A stretch of DNA of 64,000 bases, taken from Thermotalea metallivorans. GTDB taxonomy: Bacteria; Bacillota; Clostridia; Peptostreptococcales; Thermotaleaceae. The position numbers were made by a program, and so were the translations under genes. The stretch covers positions 124,001 to 188,000 of the forward strand of contig NZ_LOEE01000019.1 in the NCBI RefSeq assembly GCF_001562415.1, given 5' to 3'. Positions 42,587 to 50,977 of the stretch are shown here, piece after piece. The first letter of the stretch is position 1, and each line of letters starts with the position of its first letter. The notes under the pieces were generated by a model. The model was not told the origin of the DNA. It saw nothing but the letters and a program-made list of their open reading frames with translations, and ran no database searches.

Positions 42587-42617
42587 TCCTTAATAGTGCG
42601 TTTATACTTTAGAGAAT

Positions 42618-44492
42618 TTATAAACTTACAGATTTATCTTTAGTTTTGATTGCTTCTTCGGCTTCATCTCGTGTAATGGTGTAGTATTCCAACACATTTA
42701 AAATATCCTTATCCGAAGTTAGTGAATAGATATCACTAAAATCATTACCATGAATAATTGGCTTTATAAATTCCATCTTCTTCGGTTCAAGCGACGAAAA
42801 TGCATTCCACCAAGCATCAGTCATACCATTTTCTTCATAGTAAAAACGATAAATAATCATAACTTCTGGCATATATAAAAGCTTTTCATATTCATCCTCA
42901 TCATGACCAAATGCTTTTTCAAAGAATGTTTTTCCTCTACCGACCTTTCCTTTAGTAGAATTAAGAATTGCCTGGATTGACCGTATAAATTTTCTGTTCC
43001 AATGCTTTCCGATATATGTTCTATTTCTAAAATATTCTGGATCTTGAATCGGATGATATTTCATTGGAAACGAATAGATGCTAACGTCTAGTTCTTCACA
43101 CAAATCAATGTTCAGTTTTAAACGACGGTATAGATCAACCGGCTTTTCTTTGTAATTATACAGTAAATAGTTGGACATATCCCGTATACCGTTTGCAGCA
43201 GCCAGTCGTATAGCTTTTTCATAAGTTTCTCTTAAACTCCATGAATCAAAAGCTATTCGTAAAGGCTGAATCGGTATTTCAGTCAATCTTTTCATTTTTT
43301 CTGGTGTTAATAGACGCGCGTCGAGACCTTGGTTGAAATCCACATAACGTGCCTTTACACTCTTGTTTCTGTATTTTTCAAACAATGGTGCAAAAAATTC
43401 ATCAACAGCCAATATAGATTCTTTTTTCGCAGTATCAACGCTAAGTAATCTATTTTTGTAAAGAACAGAATAAATACTGCTTTTCGTTTGAGCATCTGCT
43501 CTTTTATACAACCATTTATATAAGTTGACTATGCTTCTTACATGACCACGGTAATTGTTGTTTAATCTTTTCATGTCTTGGATTAACAATGAATATTTAT
43601 TAGGCTCAATGTATGTCGCACCTTTATAAAATCCACACTCTTTGATTTCATCTATTATGTCATCAAAACGTTCGGAGGCTAATACATTATTATCAAGCAA
43701 AAGCAGATTACGCTTTTCACCAAAGTTTTCTGAAATATACTTTATTTGCTCTTTGATACTGACATAACAGTTATATTCCGGTTCAAGCTGTGGAACAGCA
43801 CAGAAAGGACAACTGTTTACACAGCCACGAGTCATGTATGCGTAATAACCGTCATTCTCGGGATAAACATAATTTATCTCATTTAAAATTGAGTAATCCA
43901 ACGGAAGATGATCAATAATAATATCATTATCATCATACTCACCGCCTTTGTCTAAAAGGCCAATATGAGGACGAATGCCAGTTTCTTTTTCGATCTCATC
44001 AGGGAGAAGTGTTGCAGCAACACCTCCGATCTTAACTTCGCTAATATTTTTGCATATTCGTTTAAAAGAGTTTATTGTATCGATGGTTTGTTCCCAATAA
44101 AATGTGAACAAAGTAGTAATGTATACTCTGTCCCATTTAGGATCATCCAAATATTCCTTTTTATTAAAATATCGCCTATAGTACTTCAGGTTTTCGCCTA
44201 CTAACTGACTTCTACTCAAAGCTGTCAGTTCAGAATACTTTGTAGATAGACCTTTTTTAATATACTGAATAATGTCTGCCCGGTGTTCTGCCCATTCAAC
44301 AGAGTCATCGTTGGCAGATAGTTTTTCCAGCAATTCTTCATATATTTGTTCCAGAATAAAGTCCGTAAACTCTCCCTTGAAAAATCGTACCTCGTCACCG
44401 AGCATCTTGTGATAAGTAGCAATTTTCATAAGACCTATAGGAGGGTACTTATTCTTATAATTTGGTTCAATTAAGAGAATTTTTCTTGCCAT
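42618..44492 (-). CDS. B12-binding-like radical SAM protein, last gene of the HerA-NurA operon
   Basis: 624-residue radical SAM enzyme. The 4Fe-4S cluster cysteines are C224, C228 and C231 (RGCVNSCPFC). The N-terminal 200 residues resemble the cobalamin-binding-like domain of the MiaB/BchE-type group (KILLIEPNYKNKYPPIGLMKIATYHK). The core barrel follows (NLLLLDNNVLAS; VDFNQGLDARLL), and there is a 150-residue extra C-terminal region with helical, basic content. Substrate unknown. ATG is preceded by GGAGG and overlaps the end of the GHKL gene by 26 bases, so both are made together. Confidence 0.85.
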   Translation of the reverse strand: MARKILLIEPNYKNKYPPIGLMKIATYHKMLGDEVRFFKGEFTDFILEQIYEELLEKLSANDDSVEWAEHRADIIQYIKKGLSTKYSELTALSRSQLVGENLKYYRRYFNKKEYLDDPKWDRVYITTLFTFYWEQTIDTINSFKRICKNISEVKIGGVAATLLPDEIEKETGIRPHIGLLDKGGEYDDNDIIIDHLPLDYSILNEINYVYPENDGYYAYMTRGCVNSCPFCAVPQLEPEYNCYVSIKEQIKYISENFGEKRNLLLLDNNVLASERFDDIIDEIKECGFYKGATYIEPNKYSLLIQDMKRLNNNYRGHVRSIVNLYKWLYKRADAQTKSSIYSVLYKNRLLSVDTAKKESILAVDEFFAPLFEKYRNKSVKARYVDFNQGLDARLLTPEKMKRLTEIPIQPLRIAFDSWSLRETYEKAIRLAAANGIRDMSNYLLYNYKEKPVDLYRRLKLNIDLCEELDVSIYSFPMKYHPIQDPEYFRNRTYIGKHWNRKFIRSIQAILNSTKGKVGRGKTFFEKAFGHDEDEYEKLLYMPEVMIIYRFYYEENGMTDAWWNAFSSLEPKKMEFIKPIIHGNDFSDIYSLTSDKDILNVLEYYTITRDEAEEAIKTKDKSVSL

Positions 44493-46077
44493 TCTTCAGT
44501 TCCTCCTGTATCTTGTTGATCAGTTCCTCGCTTTGTTCAGGAGGCAGATTCCGTGCAATAATATCATATATGCGTGATACCAATTTCCTCTGTTTGTCCG
44601 GCAAATTTGAAAGCTCATCAACAAGATATCCTTTTTTCTTTTTCTGCGGATGTTCTTCGGGAATAGGTGATGTCAATGCCTTTGGATTTGGTTTTGAAAA
44701 TCCGGCATTTTTTAAAGACTTTTTATGGTTATCCTCAATATGCATAAGGACAACACGAAAAACTTCATCACTCTCGGCTTTAGTCTTTAGTCGTGTAAGT
44801 TCTCTTTTCGCTTTTTCATCCTCCGTTTTTGCAACTTCAATTTCATGCTCGATCTTTTGCTTTTCTCGGTCACTTATAAAGCGACCTTTCTTTTTAGAAT
44901 ATTCATCTTCTTTTTTATAAAGAGCAATCTCTTTTTTGTAAGCATTTTTAGCACGATTTGCGTCAATATATAACGGGTGAAGCGTTGAATGAAAGAAATA
45001 TTTAAGCTGTGCTTCAAATTCGTTCCTCACACTGTTTTCGTTAAAGTAATCTCTTCGCGCATTTGGGGTCAAGCCCTTATGTACAGCATGGACTTCACCA
45101 ATAAAATACAGATTGCCTCTTGCTTCCTTGAAAAGGGGGGCTAATGTGCGTTCATTACCAATTTGGATATTTGATTGACGCAGTCTTATGCCAGCCGTCT
45201 CATTTAGCGGGTACGGAATTTGTTTTTCAAAACGGCTGATTCCATACCACATCCATGCAAGTAACTCTCCATTATCGTTGTAAAACTCCTGAATTTTGAT
45301 ATCATACACATCGTCATATTTCCGACGCTGTCCTGCAGGGTTTCTCTCAAAAAGAGTTGTTGTATATAGTTTTTGGATATCTTCGCCATCCACGAATATT
45401 TTGTATTCGTTTTTCGGAAACCCCTTTTTCTTAAGATATTCATATATTTTCTGCTTATAGTAGAATTTGCTGTCATAAGGCACAGGTGCGTTAAGAGCAA
45501 TGTACTCTTTAACCTTTTCAGTATCCAGCAGGTCAACATTTTCGTTTGTGATACCAAGCATCTCGACAATAAAATAATGATCATCTATAGGGCATTCTTC
45601 ATATTCGTATGAAATTATTTTCTGAAGAATCGTACCAGCAGCATCCCTAACAGTTTCATCATCAAGCATCTTACTCAAAGCCTTTGCATCCCAGGTCATA
45701 ATTGTTTTTTGTTTTTCACCTTTGGCCGTAGTTATGAAGCGCAGTTTTTCACAATAAGCCAAGCCTCCCAAACGACCAATACCTCGGAAACCTTTAGCTT
45801 CACCTTTTATCTTATCTGAATCGGCAACATATGCTAGGGTTGACTCTACCATATCCCGCCTAACTCCAGTTGCATTATCTTTTATGGTTATATTTCGACC
45901 ATTCTTATCAATCTTAATATCAATAAACAGATCTTCATCAAATAATGCGTGTTTTATTGCATAATCAATCTGGTCAGCGGCATTTTGTATGTATTCTCTA
46001 TAAATTATTCTGGAATCTTCATACATGCCGCGGGTTAAATTCTCAATTGCGTTTTTGCCTATTTTTATCTCGCTCAT
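44467..46077 (-). CDS. HSP90/GHKL-type ATPase
   Basis: 536-residue GHKL ATPase. Nucleotide-binding motifs: REYIQNAAD (E28, N32), IKDNATGV (D67, G71) and GFRGIGRLGG (residues 96-105), an HSP90/MORC-type N-terminal domain. A middle domain is followed by a long coiled coil (about residues 350-430, KEDEYSKKKGRFISDREKQKIEHE), with a helical C-terminus. GHKL ATPases of this kind act as ATP-driven clamps. ATG follows AGGGGG. Fourth gene of the operon. Confidence 0.85.
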   Translation of the reverse strand: MSEIKIGKNAIENLTRGMYEDSRIIYREYIQNAADQIDYAIKHALFDEDLFIDIKIDKNGRNITIKDNATGVRRDMVESTLAYVADSDKIKGEAKGFRGIGRLGGLAYCEKLRFITTAKGEKQKTIMTWDAKALSKMLDDETVRDAAGTILQKIISYEYEECPIDDHYFIVEMLGITNENVDLLDTEKVKEYIALNAPVPYDSKFYYKQKIYEYLKKKGFPKNEYKIFVDGEDIQKLYTTTLFERNPAGQRRKYDDVYDIKIQEFYNDNGELLAWMWYGISRFEKQIPYPLNETAGIRLRQSNIQIGNERTLAPLFKEARGNLYFIGEVHAVHKGLTPNARRDYFNENSVRNEFEAQLKYFFHSTLHPLYIDANRAKNAYKKEIALYKKEDEYSKKKGRFISDREKQKIEHEIEVAKTEDEKAKRELTRLKTKAESDEVFRVVLMHIEDNHKKSLKNAGFSKPNPKALTSPIPEEHPQKKKKGYLVDELSNLPDKQRKLVSRIYDIIARNLPPEQSEELINKIQEELKNGKKNSLN

Positions 46078-46092
46078 AATATATCCCCCTTG

Positions 46093-47784
46093 TCACTTAA
46101 ACTGTTTATAAATTGGCTCAGGAAATTTAATATTAAGGAGCGATCTGAAGATTGGGTTTTGAACGATGTATTCCCCCTGCTTCAAGCGAGTCATCATATT
46201 CTTATAGACAGAAGGAATATACTTATACTCGCTATTGGAGAGTTCAATCGCATTGGTCCGGCCATATGCAAATGTTGAACAGTTGCCAGAAACTCTATTG
46301 TGGATGGCACTCTTAAACTGCTCTGCTGCAAACAGTATCACACCTAAAGAACGGCCTCTTTCTGCAATATCAAGTATCTGCCTTAAAATGGGAGAATCCT
46401 TTGGGGAGTCCTTAGATGCGAACTTGTTCAATTCATCGATAAATACAATAATTTTTGAGGGCGGGCATTTGCCATTGCTATAATCCTTCTCTCCTAACTG
46501 GAAGTTATATAGCTCCCGAATAACATTACCAAATACGTATCCTTGCATATCAGAATCCAGCTTGGCAATATCTATAACATATACATCGTTCTTTTGAATA
46601 TCCGAAATTTTATCCGCAAGGCGAACTTCACCGTTACTCTCATCAAGATCATTAAACAGAGGATTATGGTATACGGATTTTTTTATGTGTCTTGTGAATT
46701 TTCTCCAACTCAAGACGCCAATTTCTTTATTTTTAGAGTTCGCTGTATTACCAGCCTCGCATTGTTCCTCAAGCTTTTTAATAAAATTTGGCCATGTTGA
46801 AATTGTATTAAAGCCATTTTGTCCATCCACAATTTGGTTGATAATTCCAGCCATTGTTTGCGTGGAATCATCAACATTCGAGAACATCAAATCAATGGTA
46901 TCTTTGTCTTGCTCATATGTAAATTTGTATTGAAACGCTTTTTTCTGCTGTTTCTGCTTATCAAAAAGCTCTTTTGGCACATAAGAGTTAGACTTTGTTT
47001 TTGTTGAATATGGATAGAAATATTTGACCTGGCTGAAAGGTTTTGTTGATAGTCCAAGCATCTCGTACCTGGCTTTTACTTCTTCTGCCTTTTCTGGTTT
47101 GCCCTCGAAATCGTTTGGCTCGTCGATGGCCAGCAGATCACGTCCTTTGACATTGAACACAACAAAAGCAACGCTATCATTTTCAGCATCTTCCTCTTGC
47201 ATATTAAGATATTTGTCCTGAATCGCTTTCAATAGGAACATTGCATATGATGTTTTTGCTGCTAAACCAGAAATTCCAGAGATATTCAAATGTGCACCTT
47301 CCGGTCCAATTAGAAATTTGGAATCGATGTTTACCGGCAGTGTGATCTTGTTGTCTTCACCTGAACTTTCATACATTTCAATATATCCGCATACTAAGGG
47401 ATTCTTTATATCTGCAAGACCAAGAGCCTCGCTCACCTCATCTCTACTTGCCAAATAAACTCTTTGTCCGCTTTGAACAGGAATAAAAATATTCTTATCA
47501 TTTCCAACTACATTGGCTTTTGCATAGTTCATACCTATACGAAGGGTTGGAGCATCGGTATTTACATCTCCAAAATCATTTGATATAAAATTGGAAAGAA
47601 AACTGGCAGAATCAGTGATATGCGAAATCTCTTCAATTACTGCAAATGTTTTGCTGCCGTTGATATGTTCGACCTTAACCACATCGAACGGATTAAGAAT
47701 CAAATCAGTATTTGTCCAAAAACAAAAACTATCAATAGTCGTCGGTACCTTTTCTGTTGCTATAACACGTCCAATTAGACTCAT
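46093..47784 (-). CDS. HerA-type DNA-pumping ATPase
   Basis: 563-residue HerA/FtsK superfamily ATPase from the ATG at 47784 (MSLIGRVIATEKVPTT) behind GGGAGGG. An N-terminal HAS-barrel-like region precedes the core. Walker A is a variant, GISGLAAKTS at residues 170-179, with Ala in place of the usual Gly before Lys; Walker B is IIVFIDELNKFA near 448. The C-terminus has the HerA elements LDIAERGRSLGVILFAAEQ and RLKQGEYIV. HerA hexamers usually work with NurA, encoded just upstream here. Confidence 0.9.
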   Translation of the reverse strand: MSLIGRVIATEKVPTTIDSFCFWTNTDLILNPFDVVKVEHINGSKTFAVIEEISHITDSASFLSNFISNDFGDVNTDAPTLRIGMNYAKANVVGNDKNIFIPVQSGQRVYLASRDEVSEALGLADIKNPLVCGYIEMYESSGEDNKITLPVNIDSKFLIGPEGAHLNISGISGLAAKTSYAMFLLKAIQDKYLNMQEEDAENDSVAFVVFNVKGRDLLAIDEPNDFEGKPEKAEEVKARYEMLGLSTKPFSQVKYFYPYSTKTKSNSYVPKELFDKQKQQKKAFQYKFTYEQDKDTIDLMFSNVDDSTQTMAGIINQIVDGQNGFNTISTWPNFIKKLEEQCEAGNTANSKNKEIGVLSWRKFTRHIKKSVYHNPLFNDLDESNGEVRLADKISDIQKNDVYVIDIAKLDSDMQGYVFGNVIRELYNFQLGEKDYSNGKCPPSKIIVFIDELNKFASKDSPKDSPILRQILDIAERGRSLGVILFAAEQFKSAIHNRVSGNCSTFAYGRTNAIELSNSEYKYIPSVYKNMMTRLKQGEYIVQNPIFRSLLNIKFPEPIYKQFK

Positions 47785-47797
47785 GGCGCTACCCTCC

Positions 47798-48955
47798 CTA
47801 AAAAAGTTGAATAAATAAATCATTGCTTAAATATTTGCTTTTAACATACTGCTCTGTTAGGTAGATGGGATATAGGTGATTTGCCCATCTATCATCCGAA
47901 CCGTAACAAACCGGATTCCGTTCATTGATCAAATATGCAGTGATATTATTTATGTCGTCCGTTTCAATACCGTGAATCCGCTCTTTTTCGGTTACAATAA
48001 GCTTTTCAATTTTTAGTACCCCATCAAAAATGCTGTGTGTGTGTCGTGCCTCTCGAATCCGAAGATACCAAATGCAAAAATCTACATCCGCGCGTGACGA
48101 TGTATATCGAAAGGCAGGCGTTCTTTCATAAAGTTTTAGATTCGCAATTATATTTGAGTTTGATCCTCCACCGTGCACAAGGCATTTAGTAGGGTCAAAT
48201 GACTTAGACACTCCAATTACTCGTCGGTAATTATTACGAATATGTTCACTACTCAAGTTTAATGCATGCTTATTCTTTTTTGTTGATACTTTCTGATAAT
48301 CAAGAGAGCCATCTTTGATTAAATAATTCGACTCATTCAACTTTCCTGCTGCCACTAAATCTGCAACCAATTGTTTTTCGAGTTCAACCATATAGTCTTG
48401 AATTTTCGCAATCCCTTTTCTTTCAAATTTGTCATCCTTATTTGTATCGTAAATTAGCAAATCATTGAATTGAATTAGCGGACGGCCTTTAAGACGCACG
48501 CTATTATTAATTTTCTCCAACAAAGGTCTTGCCTGGTCCTGACCGTCCCAATCAGTGCTAAATGCCCGATCAGGTAAAGCAATAACAAGTTTGCTTTCAA
48601 ATAATAAAGCTGGTTGCAGCCTTAAATTACGACGTTCACAGCAACCTACGCCAATTTGACCCGCAATGATAGGATATACATTTTTCTGGAACGACATATC
48701 ATCAACTTTATAAGTGTAGCGCGATCCGTCGAGAAAAAAGGAGAAAATCGATGGATAACCGCGTCTCGCATCGGCAGCATCTTTTAAATTAACTGGTTTG
48801 GTGAGTTTTTCTGTTTCACCATACTCTTTCCATACTATATCCTTGTTATCATCGTAATCAATGCCACTCCTGTCGGTAGTGTCATGGCAATATTTATATG
48901 AATTAAAGCTCACTCCCGACGTTTCCTTTTCAATAACCTTGAGTACTGTCCCCAT
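47798..48955 (-). CDS. NurA-domain nuclease
   Basis: 385-residue NurA-type nuclease. The catalytic Asp of the first motif is D76 in FFLDGSRY; a second motif, LIKDGSLDY, lies around residue 212, and a conserved aromatic-basic segment (CIWYLRIREARH) comes later. NurA resects DNA ends together with HerA; in archaea the pair acts in double-strand break repair. It sits 13 bp from herA and follows GGGGGG. Second gene of the operon. Confidence 0.88.
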   Translation of the reverse strand: MGTVLKVIEKETSGVSFNSYKYCHDTTDRSGIDYDDNKDIVWKEYGETEKLTKPVNLKDAADARRGYPSIFSFFLDGSRYTYKVDDMSFQKNVYPIIAGQIGVGCCERRNLRLQPALLFESKLVIALPDRAFSTDWDGQDQARPLLEKINNSVRLKGRPLIQFNDLLIYDTNKDDKFERKGIAKIQDYMVELEKQLVADLVAAGKLNESNYLIKDGSLDYQKVSTKKNKHALNLSSEHIRNNYRRVIGVSKSFDPTKCLVHGGGSNSNIIANLKLYERTPAFRYTSSRADVDFCIWYLRIREARHTHSIFDGVLKIEKLIVTEKERIHGIETDDINNITAYLINERNPVCYGSDDRWANHLYPIYLTEQYVKSKYLSNDLFIQLF

Positions 48956-48987
48956 ATTGCTCCCCCCCTTTCCACGTAATTGCCGTC

Positions 48988-49179
48988 TTATTTTTCAGTA
49001 GCACCACCAGATTTAACCCATTCATCTACTTCTGAAATTTTAAATTTCCACAAACGGCCAATTTTGTGAGCAGGCATATTATTTTTATTAATCCATTTTA
49101 TAGCAGTATCACGACTAATTCCGAGATGTTGACATATTTCAGTCATCGAAAGCCACCTATTTTCAGTTTCCCCCATCAT
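48988..49179 (-). CDS. Excisionase-like HTH protein, first gene of the HerA-NurA operon
   Basis: 63-residue MerR/Xis-type winged helix protein (LSMTEICQHLGISRDTAIKWINKNNMPAHKIGRLWKF). Start at 49179 (MMGETENRW) has GGGAG upstream; a longer frame to 49227 has none. HTH proteins of this excisionase type often lead multigene defence operons and probably regulate them. Confidence 0.8.
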   Translation of the reverse strand: MMGETENRWLSMTEICQHLGISRDTAIKWINKNNMPAHKIGRLWKFKISEVDEWVKSGGATEK

Positions 49180-49412
49180 AAATCTCCCTTCTGGCCGAAA
49201 ATAACAACGCCTGTATGTAATTCCCATGTTTCTTTATTATACACCTAAAAACGACAGATTGTAATACAATTTATGAATATTTATTGAGGTTTATTAAGAT
49301 TAATATTGATTTATTCTGAATAATACTATTGAATATTCATTCCCAAATAATTTTTGAGATTTTTATCAACTATATAAAAAGAGAACGCCAGCTAAAAACC
49401 GACATTCTCTCA

Positions 49413-49598
49413 TTATTGTCCAGTCTTAAATATGCTTCTCACTGCGTAATTTTTATCCAACACAACGGAAACATCAATTTTATCTCTCAGCACCTTATTC
49501 CTGAAATCGTCACCGTCTGTTGTAAAAGTAGTAAATCTCGCAAAGTGTTGAAAACTCAGTATTTCTAAGTATCTTTCCTTTGCATTCCTATTACGCAC
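49413..49598 (-). CDS. Hypothetical 61-residue protein
   Basis: Starts at a GTG close to GGAG; sequence KERYLEILSFQHFARFTTF. Followed directly by a terminator-like hairpin ending in TTTTT on the minus strand (about 49381-49411), which gives some support. No family recognised; could be a remnant of a longer gene. Confidence 0.35.
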   Translation of the reverse strand: MRNRNAKERYLEILSFQHFARFTTFTTDGDDFRNKVLRDKIDVSVVLDKNYAVRSIFKTGQ

Positions 49599-49621
49599 TC
49601 CACGTGGCTTGATTTATATAT

Positions 49622-49656
49622 GAAAAGAGAACATAAGCCGAAAAGCCATGTCCTCT
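49622..49656 (-). terminator. Terminator after the Xis-like gene
   Basis: Stem AAGAGGACATGGC / GCTTATGTTCTCTT with mismatches, followed by TTTTC on the minus strand, 23 bp after the 49679 gene. Similar in build to the hairpins at 42557 and 49381. Confidence 0.55.
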
Positions 49657-49678
49657 TGTTCATTCGTTTTTATTACTG

Positions 49679-49927
49679 CTAAACCTGCACTTTTAACTTT
49701 TGCCGGTATTCAGCATAATGATCGCTTAGTATATACTCAATAACCCATACTTTAGGTATCATATATGTATCACGAATATAAAAATGCTTTACATGGTTTC
49801 CTCTTAAAAGTTTTCGCGCTGTACTATCACCAATGCCGCCTAACATAGTCCTGAATTGTTCCAGGGTAACTACGTCAGGATATGGCTCAAAAATTCGTTT
49901 ATAATATTCTTCATTTCTCACGGTCAT
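49679..49927 (-). CDS. Excisionase-like DNA-binding protein near the attachment site
   Basis: 82-residue protein (MTVRNEEYYKRIFEPYPDVVTLEQFRTMLGGIGDSTARKLLRGNHVKHFYIRDTYMIPKVWVIEYIL). The motif order, HTH followed by a beta wing, is that of Xis proteins of clostridial ICEs. It lies about 320 bp from the attachment site, as expected. No integrase is next to it in this window. Confidence 0.65.
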   Translation of the reverse strand: MTVRNEEYYKRIFEPYPDVVTLEQFRTMLGGIGDSTARKLLRGNHVKHFYIRDTYMIPKVWVIEYILSDHYAEYRQKLKVQV

Positions 49928-50249
49928 CAACTCCTAAATTATTAGTCAGTGGTAGGAGTGACTGTTACAATATTAGTTTTTAATTAACATTTGTTGTAGT
50001 TATTATGTGGATGGTGAGTTATCTGATCATCCCCCCACATCCCTCCAATATCCCTCCAACGTCCAAAATTTGTTCCAAAATCAGTTTTTTGTATAAGCTT
50101 TGAAACGGTGGGATTTTCAGGGGTTGAAGTGCCGGAAAAGCCGATTTTACAAGGTTTCCGGCGGTCTGTAACTTCCGCTAAAGTGCATTACATTCCCGAT
50201 GTTTCCGGTTATGCTGCAAAACTCAAAATCCGGCGGGCCTCAAACCCGT
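49928..50249. other. Right-terminal ICE sequence with arm-like repeats
   Basis: No gene. Direct repeats ATCCCTCCAA at 50039-50048 and 50050-50059 (11-bp period), plus GTTTCCGG words near 50154 and 50201 and their inverse near 50133. Repeats like these beside an attachment core are typical of integrase/excisionase arm sites. Confidence 0.45.
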
Positions 50250-50277
50250 GCGGGTTCGACTCCCGCCTTCGGCACCA
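50250..50277 (+). repeat. attR: 3' fragment of a tRNA-Leu-type gene
   Basis: The T arm (GCGGG / CCCGC with loop TTCGACT), acceptor strand CTTCGGC, discriminator A and encoded CCA end at 50277. There is no matching 5' half (GCCGAAG) within tRNA distance upstream, so this is only a fragment. It is the copy left when an ICE integrates into the 3' end of a tRNA gene. The acceptor strand fits bacterial tRNA-Leu. Confidence 0.75.
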
Positions 50278-50281
50278 GTTG

Positions 50282-50315
50282 AAAACCTAGGCTATTATGC
50301 CTAGGTTTTATTATT
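50282..50315 (+). terminator. Intrinsic terminator of the original tRNA gene
   Basis: Perfect 11-bp stem AAAACCTAGGC / GCCTAGGTTTT, six-base loop, followed by a T-rich tail, five bases after the CCA. Marks the start of chromosomal sequence. Confidence 0.85.
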
Positions 50316-50442
50316 TTTTACTTGCTTTGTAGTATTTGTTAATAGGCTCTGTAACACTTATTCCCCTCCTTTCATAGTGTATATTAGAAAAAAATGATGG
50401 GAGCTTTGCCAGAATTTATTCTTTGTAAAGGAGGTGGAATAC

Positions 50443-50646
50443 ATGACAGAAAAACAAACTGGATTTGGCGGATTGTTTGGCACAGACGCTAGTTTACTTT
50501 TCTTTTTCCTGCTGTTAGTAGTTTTATTCGGAGGTCCTTTCTTCGGAAAGGGATGGGGTTTCGGCGATGACGATAGTTTACTCTTCTTCTTCCTGTTGCT
50601 GGTTGTATTGTTCTGTGGCGGCTTTTTCAAAGGCACAGCTTGCTAG
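50443..50646 (+). CDS. Small hydrophobic protein with internal duplication
   Basis: 67 residues from the ATG at 50443, seven bases after AAAGGAGG. Two near-identical hydrophobic halves (SLLFFFLLLVVLFGG and SLLFFFLLLVVLFCGG) separated by a Gly-rich polar segment. It recalls small YjcZ-like sporulation proteins of Bacillota, but I cannot assign it. A GGTGGGG / CCCCACC hairpin at 50656-50674 follows it. Two membrane spans predicted. Confidence 0.7.
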   Translation: MTEKQTGFGGLFGTDASLLFFFLLLVVLFGGPFFGKGWGFGDDDSLLFFFLLLVVLFCGGFFKGTAC

Positions 50647-50677
50647 GACAAAAGAGGTGGGGCCTTTCCCCACCCTT

Positions 50678-50977
50678 GATACATAAAAAAACATATACTG
50701 GCCTGTTGTATGAATTCACCTTTTCTAGGATTTCTCTTATTTTCCCATAGATTTTTTCTTTATCTTCTCCATTGTATTCAAATCCCCTGGTCATGGCATA
50801 AAAAAATTATATCCCACCCTTCGGCCCCCTCTGAATCTGTTTTCATGGAGCTAGCATGGGGTATTTTATATACATAGATTTTCAACTTATATTATTTTCT
50901 CATACAATCGAAAACCCATGCAAATAATAATTAATGAATATACAAAAGGGACTCTGAAAAAGAAGGGAATGCTTATC
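50678..50977. other. Non-coding leader region of the CDF gene
   Basis: 300 AT-rich bases with no supported gene. No metal riboswitch (yybP-ykoY or NiCo) pattern was recognised; the region is presumably promoter plus leader. Confidence 0.4.

Noticed and set aside
50123-50140. GTTGAAGTGCCGGAA resembling a tRNA-Leu 5' end
   Set aside because: It is 155 bases from the CCA end and cannot pair fully with the acceptor strand CTTCGGC, so it is not an intact tRNA.
50108-50290. 60-residue plus-strand frame across the attachment site
   Set aside because: Runs through the tRNA fragment; composition and lack of ribosome binding site argue against coding.
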